This document shows, one piece after another, positions 12,601 through 24,146 of a stretch of 64,000 nt of DNA (the stretch's first letter is position 1; each line of letters opens with the position of its first letter). The notes beneath the pieces are model-generated. The model worked only from the letters and a program-made list of their open reading frames with translations, was not told the DNA's origin and ran no database searches. The position numbers and the translations under genes were made by a program. Source of the DNA: Lepus europaeus (taxonomy: Eukaryota; Chordata; Mammalia; Lagomorpha; Leporidae); NCBI RefSeq assembly GCF_033115175.1, contig NC_084840.1:78941179-79005178 (forward strand), written 5' to 3'.

Positions 12601-12932
12601 CTTTTTTTTTTTTTTTTTGGACAGGCAGAGTTAGACAGTGAGAGAGAGACAGAGAGAGGTCTTACTTCCATTAGTTCACCCCCCCCAAATGGCCCCCATG
12701 GTCAGTGTGCTGAGCCTATCCAAAGCCAGGAGCCAGGTCCTTCCTCCTGGTCTCCCATGCGGGTACAGGGCCCAAGCACTTGGGCCATCCTCCACTGCCT
12801 TCCCAGGCCACAGCAGAGAGCTGGACTGGAAGAGAAGCAGGTGGGACAGAATCTGGCGCCCCAACCAGGACTAGAATCTGGAGTGCCGATGCCACAGGTG
12901 GAGGATTAGCCTAGTGAGCCACGGCGCCAGCC
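12601..12932 (-). mobile_element. C-SINE, minus, young-type, clear TSD
   Basis: Pure T tail at left, then gacaggcagagttagac. The right end carries the GC-rich head (cacggcgccagcc). A 14-base TSD, catagcagcttttt, is at 12593-12606 and 12933-12946. Confidence 0.95.
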
Positions 12933-13324
12933 CATAGCAGCTTTTTGTGACCCATCATATTCTGTGGTATCAATTGTAATATCTAATTTTCTTCTCAAAT
13001 TTTATTTATTGAAGTTATTTTTCTTTCTTTTGTTACTCTGGATAAAGGTTTTTCTATTTTGTTTATCTTCTTAAAGAACCAGTTATCGGTTTTATATCTC
13101 TAATATTCTTTTAGTTTCAACTTCATTTATGACTGTTCTAATATTTGTTTTTTCTTGTGTCCTGCTAATTTTTGCTGTGGCTTGTTTTTCTTTTTCTGGG
13201 TTTCTGAGATGCATCATCAGACCATTTATTTAAGATCTTTCAAATTTTAATGTAAGCACTTGTCACTATAAAATTTCCTCTGAATACTGCTTTTGCTACA
13301 TTCTGAGGTTTGATATGTTGTTAG

Positions 13325-13618
13325 TGTTTTTTGACAGGCAGAATTAGACAGTGAGAGAGACAGAGGGAAAGGTCTTCCTTCCATTGGTTCACCCCCCAAA
13401 TGACCACTACAACCAGCTCAGGTGCTTCCTCCTGGTCTCCCATGTGGGTGCAGGGCCCAAGCACTTGGGCCATCCTCCACTGCCTTCCTGAGCCACAGCA
13501 GAGAGCTGGACTGGAAGAGGAGCAACCGGGACAGAACCAGCGCCCCAACTTGGACTAGAACCCAGGCTGCCAGTGCCGAAGGTGGAAGATTAGCCTAGTG
13601 AGCCGAAGCACCAGCCAG
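13325..13618 (-). mobile_element. C-SINE, minus, young-type with internal loss
   Basis: It starts ttttttgacaggcag and ends gaagcaccagcc. Flanks (tatgttg...gtgtttt on both sides) suggest a TSD. A piece of the central region, after gaccactacaaccagc, is missing relative to other copies. Confidence 0.9.
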
Positions 13619-13839
13619 TATGTTGTGTTTTCATGTTCACTTGTTTTAAGAAATTTTCTGACCTCCTTTTAATTTTTTCAAATGATACATTGGTCATAAT
13701 GTTGTTTAATTCTCATGTACCTGTGAACATTCCATTGCCTTTTTTATTTTTTATTATTGATGTCTAGTTTGATTACTCTCAGTTTGAGAAGGTACATGGT
13801 AGGATTTCAATCTTTTGAAGTTTTTGAGACTTGTTTTCT

Positions 13840-15190
13840 TCATTAGTAATCAGTGTCAGCATTGTCTACATGTGCCACAGGTCTCTGTTCTTCAGCCTTT
13901 TGTGAATGTTATAGTGTGACTTTGAAGTGGCATGAACTTCCATAGGTCCTTAGTCCCTAGAGAGTTTTCAGTCATACTGGGGTTTTTGATGTCTGTATCC
14001 ACATTTCTGGTCATGCTACCTTTTTCTATCAGGCAAATAGTATTTCTGTTGCTTGTGGCAGCAAAAATTATGGCCCTTTTACTATACTATGTGGATAAGA
14101 CATTCCCCAGGTCCTGATATGTTAGCCTGACTAATACCCAGAAATTTAGCATCATGAGTTTAAGTCCCAAGTCTGGGAAATATTAAGGAGACATTCCCTG
14201 AGTCCTACAGGGTGAATGCAGTTTATGATGAGGGTTGTGCATCAGCAGGTCTGGGTCTGGAGCACTGGAATGCTTATAGGCTCCATGCCCTAGGGTACAG
14301 GTGTATTTACATGACTCTCTGAAATATAGTACACAGAGTGACAGCCCTAGAGCTACAGGATACAGTTCTCTCAAGTTGACTGCCAATTATTCCAGGGATT
14401 GAATTCCAGCCTGAAGCATATGAAGATAGGTAGGACTGTCTAACTCCCACAGATGAGTGAATTTCCAGGGTTTATAACACCAGCAGCAACAATCCTAGAG
14501 TTTCAGATAGTGGAGAGAACTTTCCTTTGTGCCTACAAGGCATGCAAAAGTGATGCACTGTCTTGCCTTCCAGCACCATGTGGTAAAAGTTTCAGAAGAG
14601 GCCCCCTTAGTTCTGGTACTCTGGAATTGTGTATGAGATGCTACTGGTTACTAGCCATAAGAGGCCATGGGAATTTCTCTATATCATATAGAGCAAGCAA
14701 GTATAGCTCCAGAGCTCTTGCAGTTGCAGGATTCACAGGGGCTGCTCTCTACTATGAAAAATGCCCATGCTGTTTCTGGAGACTTCTGGTAGCAAAGGGG
14801 CTGCTTGCTTCATCCAAGGCAGGTGTAGTACAATAGCTTTTCAAAAATAGCTTGGGTCTGGCAATGTGGGTTTTGTTTTTGAAGCAAGGAAGTTGCTCAA
14901 AACCCAGTCATCTCTCAGGGCTTGATTTAAAGTCAGTGAGGACTGGAATTCTCTCATAGTTAGGGCAGTCCATCAGCAGCAGTGGTGGGTTCTTGGTGTT
15001 TTCTGCTTACCTCTTTTTTTCAAGATGGCATCCCCTGGGGATGGAGCATTGGCAGTGGCAGTGGGCAACATGCTTTGTTCCTCCCTCTCTAGTGGACTTC
15101 AGTGTCTCTGTGTTGTTTGCAAGCCTCATCACTTCCTCAACAAAGTTTTTCATTCAGTCTCCTCAGTTCTAATACTTCACATATTAAAAC
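13840..15190 (+). other. Unassigned sequence, probably L1 3'-UTR
   Basis: ORF2 homology of the minus-strand L1 stops at about 13,835, and a plus-strand L1 3' end is recognisable from about 15,190. The sequence between has no recognisable coding match. A 127-residue plus frame at 14453-14836 is cysteine-rich but unsupported. Given its position I infer a long old L1 3'-UTR; unique DNA is the alternative. Confidence 0.4.
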
Positions 15191-15855
15191 CTTTTTCTAT
15201 ACCATATGACCTAGCAATCCCACTCCTGGGAATTTACTCGAACAAAATGAAATCAGCAGAGGAAAGAGTTATCTGTACTCCCATGTTCAATACAGCTCAA
15301 TTCACAATAGCTAGGATATGGATCAACCCAAATGTCCATCAACTGAAGACTGGATAAAAATTATGGTATATATACACTATGAACTACAACTCAGTGACAA
15401 AAAAGAAATAAATCTTATCTTTTGCAACAAAATGCATATAACTGACAACCATTATACTTAGTGAAATAAACCAGTCCCAAAAGGACAGGTATCATATGTT
15501 TTCCCTGATCTATGGTAACTAATAGAGTACTTAAAATGTTATGTATAGGAGTGAAGTTGACATTTTGAGTTTCAGTGATCATTCACAGCCCTTGTGTCTA
15601 CTGTTAAAGAACAGTATTTTTTCTACATACTACCTGTTGGACCCTTTACTTAGTGTAGGGTTAATCTTATGAGTATAAAATAAACTGACAATAGATTTTG
15701 TAAAAATTAAGAGTGGGAATAGCAGAGGGAGGAGGAAGAAGGGAGGGAGCATGGGGGATGAGGGAGAGTTGAGTGGGAAGTATTATTATGTTGCTAAATC
15801 TGTATATATGAAATACATGACATTTGCATACCTTAAATAAAATCGTAAAAAGAAA
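15190..15855 (+). mobile_element. Old L1 3' end, plus strand
   Basis: Classic L1 terminal motifs occur in order: atatgacctagcaatcccac, ttcacaatagctagg, aaatgtccatcaactg, gtatatatacactatgaa, a purine-rich tract at 15715-15775 and cataccttaaataaaatc. It belongs to an older subfamily than the copies ending ATTCATTAAATAAA. Confidence 0.9.
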
Positions 15856-18038
15856 ACGAATACAGTGCACCGAGAGCTGTTGCAGGCACTGTGCTAAGTT
15901 CATTACATACAATTATTTTTTACTTAATACTTTATTTTTAACAAGAAATTACTAGCATTTATTTCAGTGCATTTTATAGAAGCCTTTCATATTTTAATGA
16001 ATAAAATCTTAAGTACACTTCCTCTTTCTGAAACACTATGATCATTTTAGTTATCTCAGTTGGCATAGTTGCAAGTCCAAGGCAGTAAATCTAGAGTACT
16101 ATTTATTGGAAAAGTATATAAAGAAACATGACACAAGCAAAGGTCATATAAAGTGGCACAAATCTGCCTTCACTTGTAGGAAGCCTCCAAAAGGAGACAC
16201 TGTATTGAATAGTTTCCCTTTTTGTATTAGAATGAGCATTTTGGCTGGGAAAGAAGGTGTTAAAACATAGTCTTGTGTTTATATAATAAGGTAAATAAAT
16301 TTCTTACTAACCACCTCTTATGCAAAGTTAAAGTTATTATTAAATTCTAGAATTAATTCCAAAGACTGAAATGACTACCTCCACTGTAAACTAGATACAA
16401 CCTAACAGCTAATGTGTGCTCTTCCTCTCATTTTTTCAACAAACAAACCCACCAATCATCATTTCACTAGCTGAAAGGCACTAAATAATTTTCTTTCTAG
16501 TACTTCAGGGACCTAATATCTCCAAGTCAAACAGATAATTGGTTTCTTGACTTTGACACTAAGAATTGAATCAGTAAGTTATCAGAGGATGTCTTCATAA
16601 TTGCAGAAGGATTTTAAATTGCTTGACTTTTTGAGAAATGAAATTATATTTTCCAATAGACATACCTAGCACAGTACCTGACAGAGGAGATGATCAATAC
16701 ATCATCATAAATAAAACAAGTAAGCATACCATAGTGATTATTTGCACTTTTAATGCATTTATTAATCTTTATTGAATAGATTTATTGTCATACAATGAAG
16801 ATAACTGGGTAAAAGCTCTGTCAATCATATGGAAACCACAAAGTTCACTGTTTATAAGCAAAACTTTCAAGTTTGCACTTAAAAAGTGAAACTAAATAAA
16901 AAGCACACTGGCAAGGTGTTTTTCACAAAGTGATACAATATATTCAAAACTGAGAAAAGGAAACAATATTGATGCCCCATTCTTAAAAATTAGTCCAATT
17001 TTTCCCCCCAAAATAAGGTAGACATTCCTAGTGCTGAGTTCTCCTGAAACTATAAAATGTATATTAAAATAAAAATATCAAAAGTGGACAGCTCCACATA
17101 AAATGAGAACATGTTTCCCTAACAAAATTCAGAAAGAGCTCTGATTTCTCCACCACTGAAATCTTGTAAGTTTTATTGGGCTAAGAATGCTTCACTGCCC
17201 CTACTCTGTTATTAGTGATCAACAAATGTTAACATTCTGAATCTACTGTTTTCCATCCAATTAAAGAACTACATTGGTGATGAGGCAGAAAATGAACAAA
17301 TTAAATGCAAATACTTTAATTTTCAGAAAGTTTGATTTTTTTCATTACTTTACCCCCCCTCCCCGCAAATTGAAAGAAATATTTTTGAAATGTTTCTAAT
17401 AAATCAGTACAGAAAAATTCTGTTTGGTACATTAACAGAGAAGCTATCAGTTTTCTCAAATTATAGGGATATCAATTATTTTATTATTTGGTTTGTGGTC
17501 ATTTGTACTACCACAATTGCCATAAAATAACTTCAAAATTAAGCCTACAACCAGAGATAAATACCTATTTCTATGAATTGCCTATGAGGCAAATGTTATC
17601 CAAACATCTCTTATAGATTTCCATTATTCATTATTGCTGAAAAATCACTTCAGAGACAAAACAATTTTCTGTTTTAAATTTGTGACAACATCTTAATACT
17701 TCTGATAACTATACTCAGTATCAGGTAATAAGAATTGTTTTCATGTTATATTAATGTACTTAAGTAATTAATAATGTAGTTTAAGATAATTCCATTAATG
17801 TGTATGTTTAGAGAAGAAATCTTAATAATACCAGAGAGTGCTTAAAAGTGAAAAAAATATACAATTTGAATGAAACTGGCTGATGCTGAAGGTTCTCTTC
17901 CAAAAGTGAAATTCTGTAAACTGATAAACTTAAAATTTTTTTATTACTAGGCATTTATCTTCATAAAAATATAACATTTAATTTATTATCTAATAGTATA
18001 GTTCATTTGTATATTATAAGTACTATGGGATTTTTCTT
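15856..18038. other. AT-rich intergenic sequence
   Basis: No convincing gene or long frame on either strand. A short MIR/L2-like tail (cctagcacagtacctgacag) sits near 16660-16715. The rest shows only simple AT-rich drift. Confidence 0.6.
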
Positions 18039-18379
18039 AGCTTATTCTTTTTTTTTTTTTTGACAGGCAGAGTGGACAGTGAGAGAGACAGAGAGAAAGG
18101 TCCTCCTTTTTGTCGTTGGTTCACCCTCCAATGGCCGCTGCGGCCGGCACATCTCGCTGATCCGAAGCCAGGAGCCAGGTGCTTCTCCTGGTCTCCCATG
18201 CGGGTGCAGGGCCCAAGGACTTGGGCCATCCTCCACTGCCTTCCCGGGCCATAGCAGAGAGCTGGCCTGGAAGAGGGGCAACTGTGATAGAATCCAGCGC
18301 CCCAACCGGGACTAGAACCCGGTGTGCCAGCGCCGCAAGGCGGAGGATTAGCCTGTTAAGCCACGGCGCCGGCCAGCTT

Positions 18380-18384
<5 letters not shown>
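18039..18384 (-). mobile_element. C-SINE, minus, young-type, with TSD
   Basis: The element body is about 18049-18374, with a T tail at left and cacggcgccggcc at right. The TSD agcttattct is at 18039-18048 and 18375-18384. The head is nearly undecayed GC-rich sequence, suggesting recent insertion. Confidence 0.95.

Positions 18385-18413
<29 letters not shown>
18385..18413. repeat. A29 homopolymer
   Basis: An uninterrupted run of 29 A directly abuts the right TSD of the preceding SINE and is not that element's own tail, which is the T run at its left end. It was probably already present as the target site. Confidence 0.9.
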
Positions 18414-18416
<3 letters not shown>

Positions 18417-19100
18417 ACAAGATAACTCTTTGGCTCTCCTGAATTGAAAATGTTGTTCACTATGAATTGTTTAAAAAGAGTAGATAAACATATGACCTTG
18501 GGAACATTTTTTGAAGCACAAAATCCCTGACATGACACCAGAAGTACACGCGAGACATTTAACACACAGAGGTCCTTTCTAGCATGTCACGTGACAACTT
18601 GTGAGATTTTTTTTCTTGGTAATAGTCAAGCAATAATGCATGTTCGTGATTCAGGAAAATCTGATGAGCTTGCAAGCAAGAAAAAAAAAAAATAGGTCAT
18701 CCTGGTAGGAAGGAAAGCTTTAAGCCCTTCCTTCTTTCCCTTGAAAGCCCTAAGAATGGGCGCCTTCTTCCACATGAGGGGCAGAAGGGCTAAATCTCAA
18801 AACTAGGTGGGAGGAGATCTGGAAATTTAGGGACCTCCTGCCAGCCTGCATGCTGTCTATTAAACATGGTTTACCCCTTTTGTAACTCCTGGGCACAGTT
18901 AATCCAGTGATGAGGAATTCAGCAGTGAGAACAGGTGGGGCCCTCCAGAAAGTATCAGGGTAAACGCATTCAGGTGTTCATGGATTGATGGCTTATCCCT
19001 AGGGGTCCCCTACAGAGACCACTTTGGATTGGCCTCCTCTGCACTCCTCCGTTTGTCCACTGGTCTCCGTGCCACCCCAGGCCTCTGCCAACAAGAAGAC
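18414..19100. other. Intergenic sequence, possible LTR remnant
   Basis: No gene. The segment with gtctattaaacatgg (about 18855) and a CT-rich stretch has the flavour of a retroviral R/U5 region, but I cannot assign a family. Confidence 0.3.
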
Positions 19101-19745
19101 CATCACCGGACGCTGCCCCTCGACCCTGCACCAAAACCGTGAGGTCAATAATACGGCTTCATTGTCACCCACCGAGCCTGTCTGTCGCGCTATTAGCAAC
19201 AAGAAAACCGACCCAGACCCCTACGCCGAGAGCACTGCTTGAGATCCGCCGCCTCCCTCAAGGAATCGGGTCATACGGGAAGTTCAAGTTCTCCCTGAGA
19301 GCTCCGCCATCCTCACCACACAGAGTTTGGGAAGCTGACGCCCCAGGGTTCAAAGTCGCTGCAGGCGGGGACCGCACACCACCCCGTGGTCCCCATGGCC
19401 GGCCACCCACACCCGGGGCCTCGGGGGATGCCTCACATCCTCACCGCCTTCCAGCTCCCGGGGGTCCTAGCGTCCTCCTGAGGGCTCCTGCGGTGCGGGA
19501 AACGCAAACAGCAGCACCTGCTGAGCCCCCTGGAGCCCCCTCAGGGGAGAACCAGGAAGCCGGGTACTGCAGCGCCAGAAATTAAGATGCCACGCGCGGC
19601 TGTGCTGCTTCCCTGATTGGACAGTTTGTTCAGACGGACCTTGAGCGCCCACGACGTCCGAGAAGCCGCTTCCAATCAGAATCGCCCCTAGCATGAGGGC
19701 GGCCCCTTGAGGTGCTGGGTGGAGGGAGTGCGGGGAAGGCTTGTC
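19100..19745. promoter_or_regulatory. CpG-rich patch with CCAAT motifs
   Basis: CpG dinucleotides are dense from about 19,180 to 19,720 (for example cacgcgcgg, cacgacgtccg), in sharp contrast to the surrounding AT-rich DNA. A ctgattggaca (inverted CCAAT) lies at about 19613 and a tccaatcag (direct CCAAT) at about 19671, roughly 60 bp apart. A 148-residue plus frame (19139-19585) is proline-rich and unsupported. It could be a CpG-island promoter, an LTR or a GC-rich relic. Confidence 0.4.
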
Positions 19746-19998
19746 TTTTGCAGCTTCACCTTCCTAACAGCAGGGGCCACTGTCGCCTCCCTGATGATCT
19801 CATCCCCTGGGGTCTCTCCTTCTCTCCCTGCTCCATGATCCTGTTCAAACGTTGAAGCTTGCAATAATCTTCACCTGAGTTACAACTGACGGACTATTTA
19901 CTAGATTTTGGGCCTTTGCTTTGTATTCTTGGTTTATGTTCCTGTTATGTCGTTTGTTGAACATCATGTGAAGAATATCTGAAGATATTACATGAATA
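19746..19998. other. Short unique segment
   Basis: CT-rich then AT-rich sequence between the CpG-rich patch and the next SINE; nothing recognised. Confidence 0.5.
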
Positions 19999-20323
19999 AA
20001 TTTTTTTTTGACAGGCAGAGTTACACAGTGAGAGAGAGAGACAGAGAGAAAGGCCTTCCTTCCATTGGTTCACCCCCAAATGGCTGCCATGGCCGGCGCG
20101 CTGTGCCGATCCAAAGCCAGGAGCCAGGTGCTTCTCCTGGTCTCCCATGCAGATGCAAGGCCCAAGGACTTGGGCCATCCTCCACTGCCTTCCTGGGCCA
20201 CAGCAGAGAGCTGGACTGGAAGAGGAGCAACTGGGACAGAATCCGGCGCCCCAATCAGGACTAGAACCCGGGATGCCTGTGCTGCAGGTGGAGGATTAGC
20301 CTAGTGAGCCATGATGCCAGCCC
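19999..20323 (-). mobile_element. C-SINE, minus, young-type
   Basis: T tail, gacaggcagagttacac, a full-length core and the right end catgatgccagcc. Flanks share only ataaat, so the TSD is weak. Confidence 0.95.
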
Positions 20324-20441
20324 ATAAATCAATCTTTGTCTTATTTCTTTAACAGATACTCATTTCCTAGTCTATACGTTGTCCTTTAATATTGTTCCCT
20401 ATTTTTTATGGGTACATAGTAACACCCTGATTGTTTATGTT

Positions 20442-20717
20442 AGTCCCGGTTGCTCCTCTTCCAGTCCAGCTCTCTGCTGTGGCCCAGGAAGGCAGTGGAG
20501 GATGGCCCAAGTGCTTGGGCCCTGCACCTGCATGGGAGACCAGGAGGAAGTACCCGGCTCCTGGCTTTGGATCGGGGTAGCACTGGCCATAGCGGGCATT
20601 AGGAGAGTGAACCAACAGAAGGAAGACCTTTCTCTCTGTCTCTCTCTCACTGTCTATAACACTCTGTCTGTGTCTCTCTCTCACTGTCTAAGTCTGTCTG
20701 GCAAAAAAAAAAAAAAA
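20442..20717 (+). mobile_element. C-SINE, plus, 5'-truncated
   Basis: The copy starts abruptly at agtcccggttgctcctc, without the tRNA-like head, and runs to a pure A14 tail. The CT-rich stretch before the tail is duplicated (two ctctctctcactgtct blocks). Confidence 0.95.
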
Positions 20718-20894
20718 TCTTACTCCTATTTCACAAAATCCTCCTACTATCTCATTAAGGTTTATAAATTTTGTGAAGAATGATGTTGTTTGGATTCCTG
20801 AAATTGGTTACTTGTGTGACATTTCTTTCTTTTTCTCAATGATTTTTACTGGTTCATTAATTTTGTTGTTGGGCTTTAAAAACCCCTTTCTCCG

Positions 20895-21552
20895 GGTGCA
20901 GCATTGTTCCACAGTGGGTAAAACTGCTGCATGTGGCACTGGCACCCCAAATAGGCACTGATTCAAGTTTTGGCTGCTCCATTTCCAAAACAGCTCCCTG
21001 ATAATATGCCTGGGAAAATAACAGAAGATGGACTAAGTGCTTGAGCTTATGCACTCACGTGAGAGATCCAGAGGAAACTCCTGGCTCCTGGCTTTGGATA
21101 GTCCCAGATCTGGCCATCTTGACCACTAGGGAGTGAATCAGGGGATGGAAGATTCTCTCTCTCTCACTCACTTTTCACTCTCCTTTTTTTATTTAAATAT
21201 TTATTTTATTTATTTGAAAGACAGTTACAGAAAGAGGTTGAGACAGAGAGAGAGGTCTTCCATCTGATGGTTCACTCCCCAGATGGTTGCAACTGCCAGA
21301 GTTGTGCCAATCCAAAGCCAAGAGCCAGGAGATTCTTCAAAGTCCCCATGTGGGTGCAGGGGCCCAAGGACTTGGACCATCTTCTACTGCTTTCCCAGGC
21401 CATTACAGAGAGCTGGATTAGAAGTGAAGCAGCTGGCACTAGAACTAATTGCCCATATGGGATGCCGGCACTTCAGGCCAGGGCTTTAACTCACTGCACC
21501 ATAGCACTGGCCCCACTCTCTAACTCCACCTCTCAAATAAATCTTTAAGAAC
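20895..21552 (+). mobile_element. C-SINE, plus, old-type, split by a nested SINE
   Basis: The left part runs from tgcagcattgttccacagtg to cactcacttttcactctcc. The element resumes at 21515 with cactctctaactccacc and ends caaataaatctttaag. The interruption is the minus-strand C-SINE at 21186-21514. Confidence 0.9.
21186..21514 (-). mobile_element. C-SINE, minus, nested in the SINE at 20.9 kb
   Basis: A-rich tail complement (atttattttatttatttgaaag) at left, head ccatagcactggcccc at right. A short TSD, cactctc, is on both sides. It is younger than its host element. Confidence 0.9.
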
Positions 21553-21979
21553 AAATTTTCTCCTTATTTCTGTTATGTGGTTTTACTATAGGTAATTGAA
21601 ACTTGCCTCTACTTTTGCTTTCCTCAATTTTATTGTATTGTAAAATATTTGCTTTCCTCTATTGTATTGTAAAATATTCTACTTCATGGTTCATTTTAGT
21701 TCTTAAGAAGGGAGCCACTGTGACTGGTTCTCAGTCTTCTCACAAAGTTATTTGAGGCTATAAATTTTCTCTAAGCAGGTCTCCACCTGCTGTGGCAATT
21801 GATATTTTAGGCCCTGGATTCCTTGCTGTGTTTCCAAATCAGGTACTAATGGGCCCTCTCTGCTTCCTTGTGTATACAGTCCCATGTGCCTGTAGCTATG
21901 CATACCTCTAATCTTGTTTCTAGAACCCATATGTTACCTGCAGCTACAGCATCTCGTGTGACTGGAACACATGTCCATT
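21553..21979. other. Unique intergenic segment
   Basis: Contains a local tandem duplication of a 20-30 bp unit around ctattgtattgtaaaatatt (about 21630-21680). No gene recognised. Confidence 0.6.
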
Positions 21980-22287
21980 TTTTTTTTTTGACAGAGTTAG
22001 ACAGTGAGAGAGAGAGTCAAAGAGAAAGATCTTCCTACTGTTGATTCACCCCCCAAATGACTGCTATGGCCAGAACTATGCTGATCCGAAGCCAAGAGCT
22101 AGGTGCTTCCTCCTGGTTTCCCATGTGGGTGCAGAGGCCGAAGCATCTGGGTCATCCTCCACTGCCTTCCCGGGCCACAGCAAAGAGCTGGACTGGAAGA
22201 GGAGCAGCCAGGACTAGAACCTGGTGCCCATATGGGATGCCAGTGCTGCAGGCAGAAGATTAACCAAGTGAGCCACGGCACCGGCCC
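21980..22287 (-). mobile_element. C-SINE, minus
   Basis: Pure T tail then gacagagttagacagtg; right end cacggcaccggccc. Flanks acatgtccatt and ccatgtccgtt are an imperfect TSD. Confidence 0.95.
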
Positions 22288-22554
22288 ACCCATGTCCGTT
22301 CTTGTCTTTTTGTCAGTCTCTATCACCCAAACCACCTCTTTAAAGCTTATGTTCCTTGTTTCTTTAGTATATACCAGCTCCTTGCGTCTCCATCCGTTTT
22401 GTGTACAGCACGTCTTTCTTTAAGTCTATCATGCCTGCATCTCGTGCCAATGCTCATATGTCTCCAGCCACTCTGCATGTAGCCATAATTCTCCCCCAAG
22501 TGCTGACTTCTGTGGTCCATATACCCTGTCAGGACTCCTGTGTCTCCAACCCGG

Positions 22555-22768
22555 CTCTGTGCTAATGGCTGTTCAAAAAGCACTGGAAGAAGGCTGAAGG
22601 GTTTGGGCCCCTGATATCTGCATGGGTGAACTGGAAGAAGCTCCTGGCTCCAGGTTTTGACCTGGCCATTGCAGCAACTAAGGAGGGAACCAGTGGATGG
22701 AAGAGCTCACATCTCTCTCCCCCTCCCTCTCTGACTTTCAAATAAGTAGATAAATCTTAGGGGAAAAA
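22555..22768 (+). mobile_element. C-SINE 3' portion, plus
   Basis: Only the region from gcactggaagaaggc through gctcctggctccagg and the CT-rich end to caaataagtagataaatc is recognisable; the head is lost or too diverged. Confidence 0.75.
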
Positions 22769-23557
22769 AAAGCTCTTTGAGGGAGAGGTAATCAGAGTTG
22801 AAAGGAAGGCAGCTAGAGAGTAGGGGTGGAGGTGGGTGGAAGTCAGGTGAAGATGGAAGCAAAGGGGAGCACAGAGGCTCTGCCCCCCCATGAGGTCATC
22901 TGGGGGAAGCTGTTCTGCAGGGGTGTAAAGATGTGCAGTGTCCATCTGAAGGGCCAGAGGTGGGCAGCACATTCCTGAACCCCAAGCTCCCCTCCCTGGG
23001 TCTCAGGTCTTTGTCTTACAGGAGCCTGTGCTCCAGTTCAGTAGGCACTTTCTAGTGGGGAGTCCTCCCCTCAGTAACTGGTAATCTGTGCTCTGGGTTG
23101 AGGCAGTGGAGGGCAAAGCTGGATGGATCCAAGCAGGATGCACCAGGGTGCAGAAGACAGAATTGAACCGAGTTGGAGCAGCTTTCAGTCCAGAGCTGAC
23201 CCCCAAAAGGAGTGGGAGGGGAAGGCTGAGACTCTAGGTGGATACTGAGAAAGGCACGGGTCAGTCCTGGAAGGCTGCAGATGGCAAGGAGGAAAGAAAC
23301 CAACAGCCTGGAGGAGAAGAGCAGACCAGAGGTTTTCTGAGTGGGGAGGGTGGGCAGCGAACACTCCTCAAGTAGGCCCAGGGCATGAACACGGAGTTGC
23401 ATGACGGGTGGCAGCCGGTGGCTCCTAGGCCGACCCGAGTCAGGAGAGTGGGGATGGGCGATGGGAGAAGCACAGGGTCAGCACCTCTGATCCTCACGTC
23501 ACCCTTTGCTCCCATTAGGATGCCTAGAATTTTCTCCTTTCCTTGAGGACTCTTAAA
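22769..23557. other. Unique purine-rich segment
   Basis: G/A-rich on the plus strand with many CAG and TGG words. Overlapping minus frames of 60-121 residues lack recognisable domains. No repeat family recognised. Confidence 0.5.
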
Positions 23558-23908
23558 ACAGTATCTGTGGGGGCTGGCTCCATGGCTCACTGGGTTTATC
23601 CTCTGCCTGTGGCACCAGCATCCCATATGGGTGCCAGGTTCTAGCCTCGGTCACTCCTCTTCCAGTCCAGCTCTCTGCCATGGCCCGGGAAGGCAGTGGA
23701 GGATGACCCAAGTGCTTGGGCCCTGCACCCACATGGGAGACCAGGAGGAGGCACCTGGCTCCTGGCTTCGGATCGGCATAGTTCTGGCCATGGCGGCCAT
23801 TTGGGGAGTGAAACAATGGAAAAGGAAGACCTTTCTCTCTGATTCTCTCACTGTCTGTAACTCTACCTGTCAAATAAATAAAATCTTTAAAAAAAAAACT
23901 ATCTGTGA
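23558..23908 (+). mobile_element. C-SINE, plus, with TSD
   Basis: The body is about 23570-23898 (gggggctggctccatggc to caaataaataaaatcttta and A8). Flanks acagtatctgtg and aactatctgtg are the TSD. Confidence 0.95.
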
Positions 23909-23984
23909 ACTATATTGAACCTGTTGAAAACTAAAAATAAATAACTAAATAAATAAACATTTTAAAGAAAAAAAATGAAATTGG

Positions 23985-24145
23985 ATCCCTGTTACCCAAT
24001 CAGGAGATATGAGTTGGTTCCTAGCTCCCAGCTTTGATCTGACCAAGAATCTGCTGTTTCAGGCATTTTGTCAGAGAAAAGCTCTTCTCTATCTCTATGA
24101 ATATGAAAGAGAGGGTGAGAGAGATGGACAGAGAAAGAGAAATGA
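23985..24145 (+). mobile_element. Decayed C-SINE fragment, plus
   Basis: Recognisable gttggttcctagctcccagctttgatc and a GA-rich end with loss of most of the core; directly abuts the next SINE. Confidence 0.5.
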
Positions 24146-24146
24146 A

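Larger units (their letters stand above)
5639..13835 (-). mobile_element. Old L1 ORF2 body, minus strand, broken by nested insertions
   Basis: Several stretches read as reverse-complement mammalian L1 ORF2: 5650-5730 (tttccccctatattttctttc), 6035-6090 (gatccaccttgagttgatc), 6150-6375, 10280-10470 (aagaatatcattggt, caatccatgagc), 10803-11095 (tttctttcatcaatattttataa), 11640-11990 (gttgatttgcaaatgttgaatc...tggtctgtagtttt) and 13640-13830 (ggatttcaatcttttgaagtttttgagacttg). Their order is colinear with ORF2 from 3' to 5' across reverse transcriptase into endonuclease. No frame stays open. Everything between these blocks is later insertion or unidentifiable drift. A stretch near 10120-10270 looks like L1 3'-UTR rather than ORF2. 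Confidence 0.8.
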
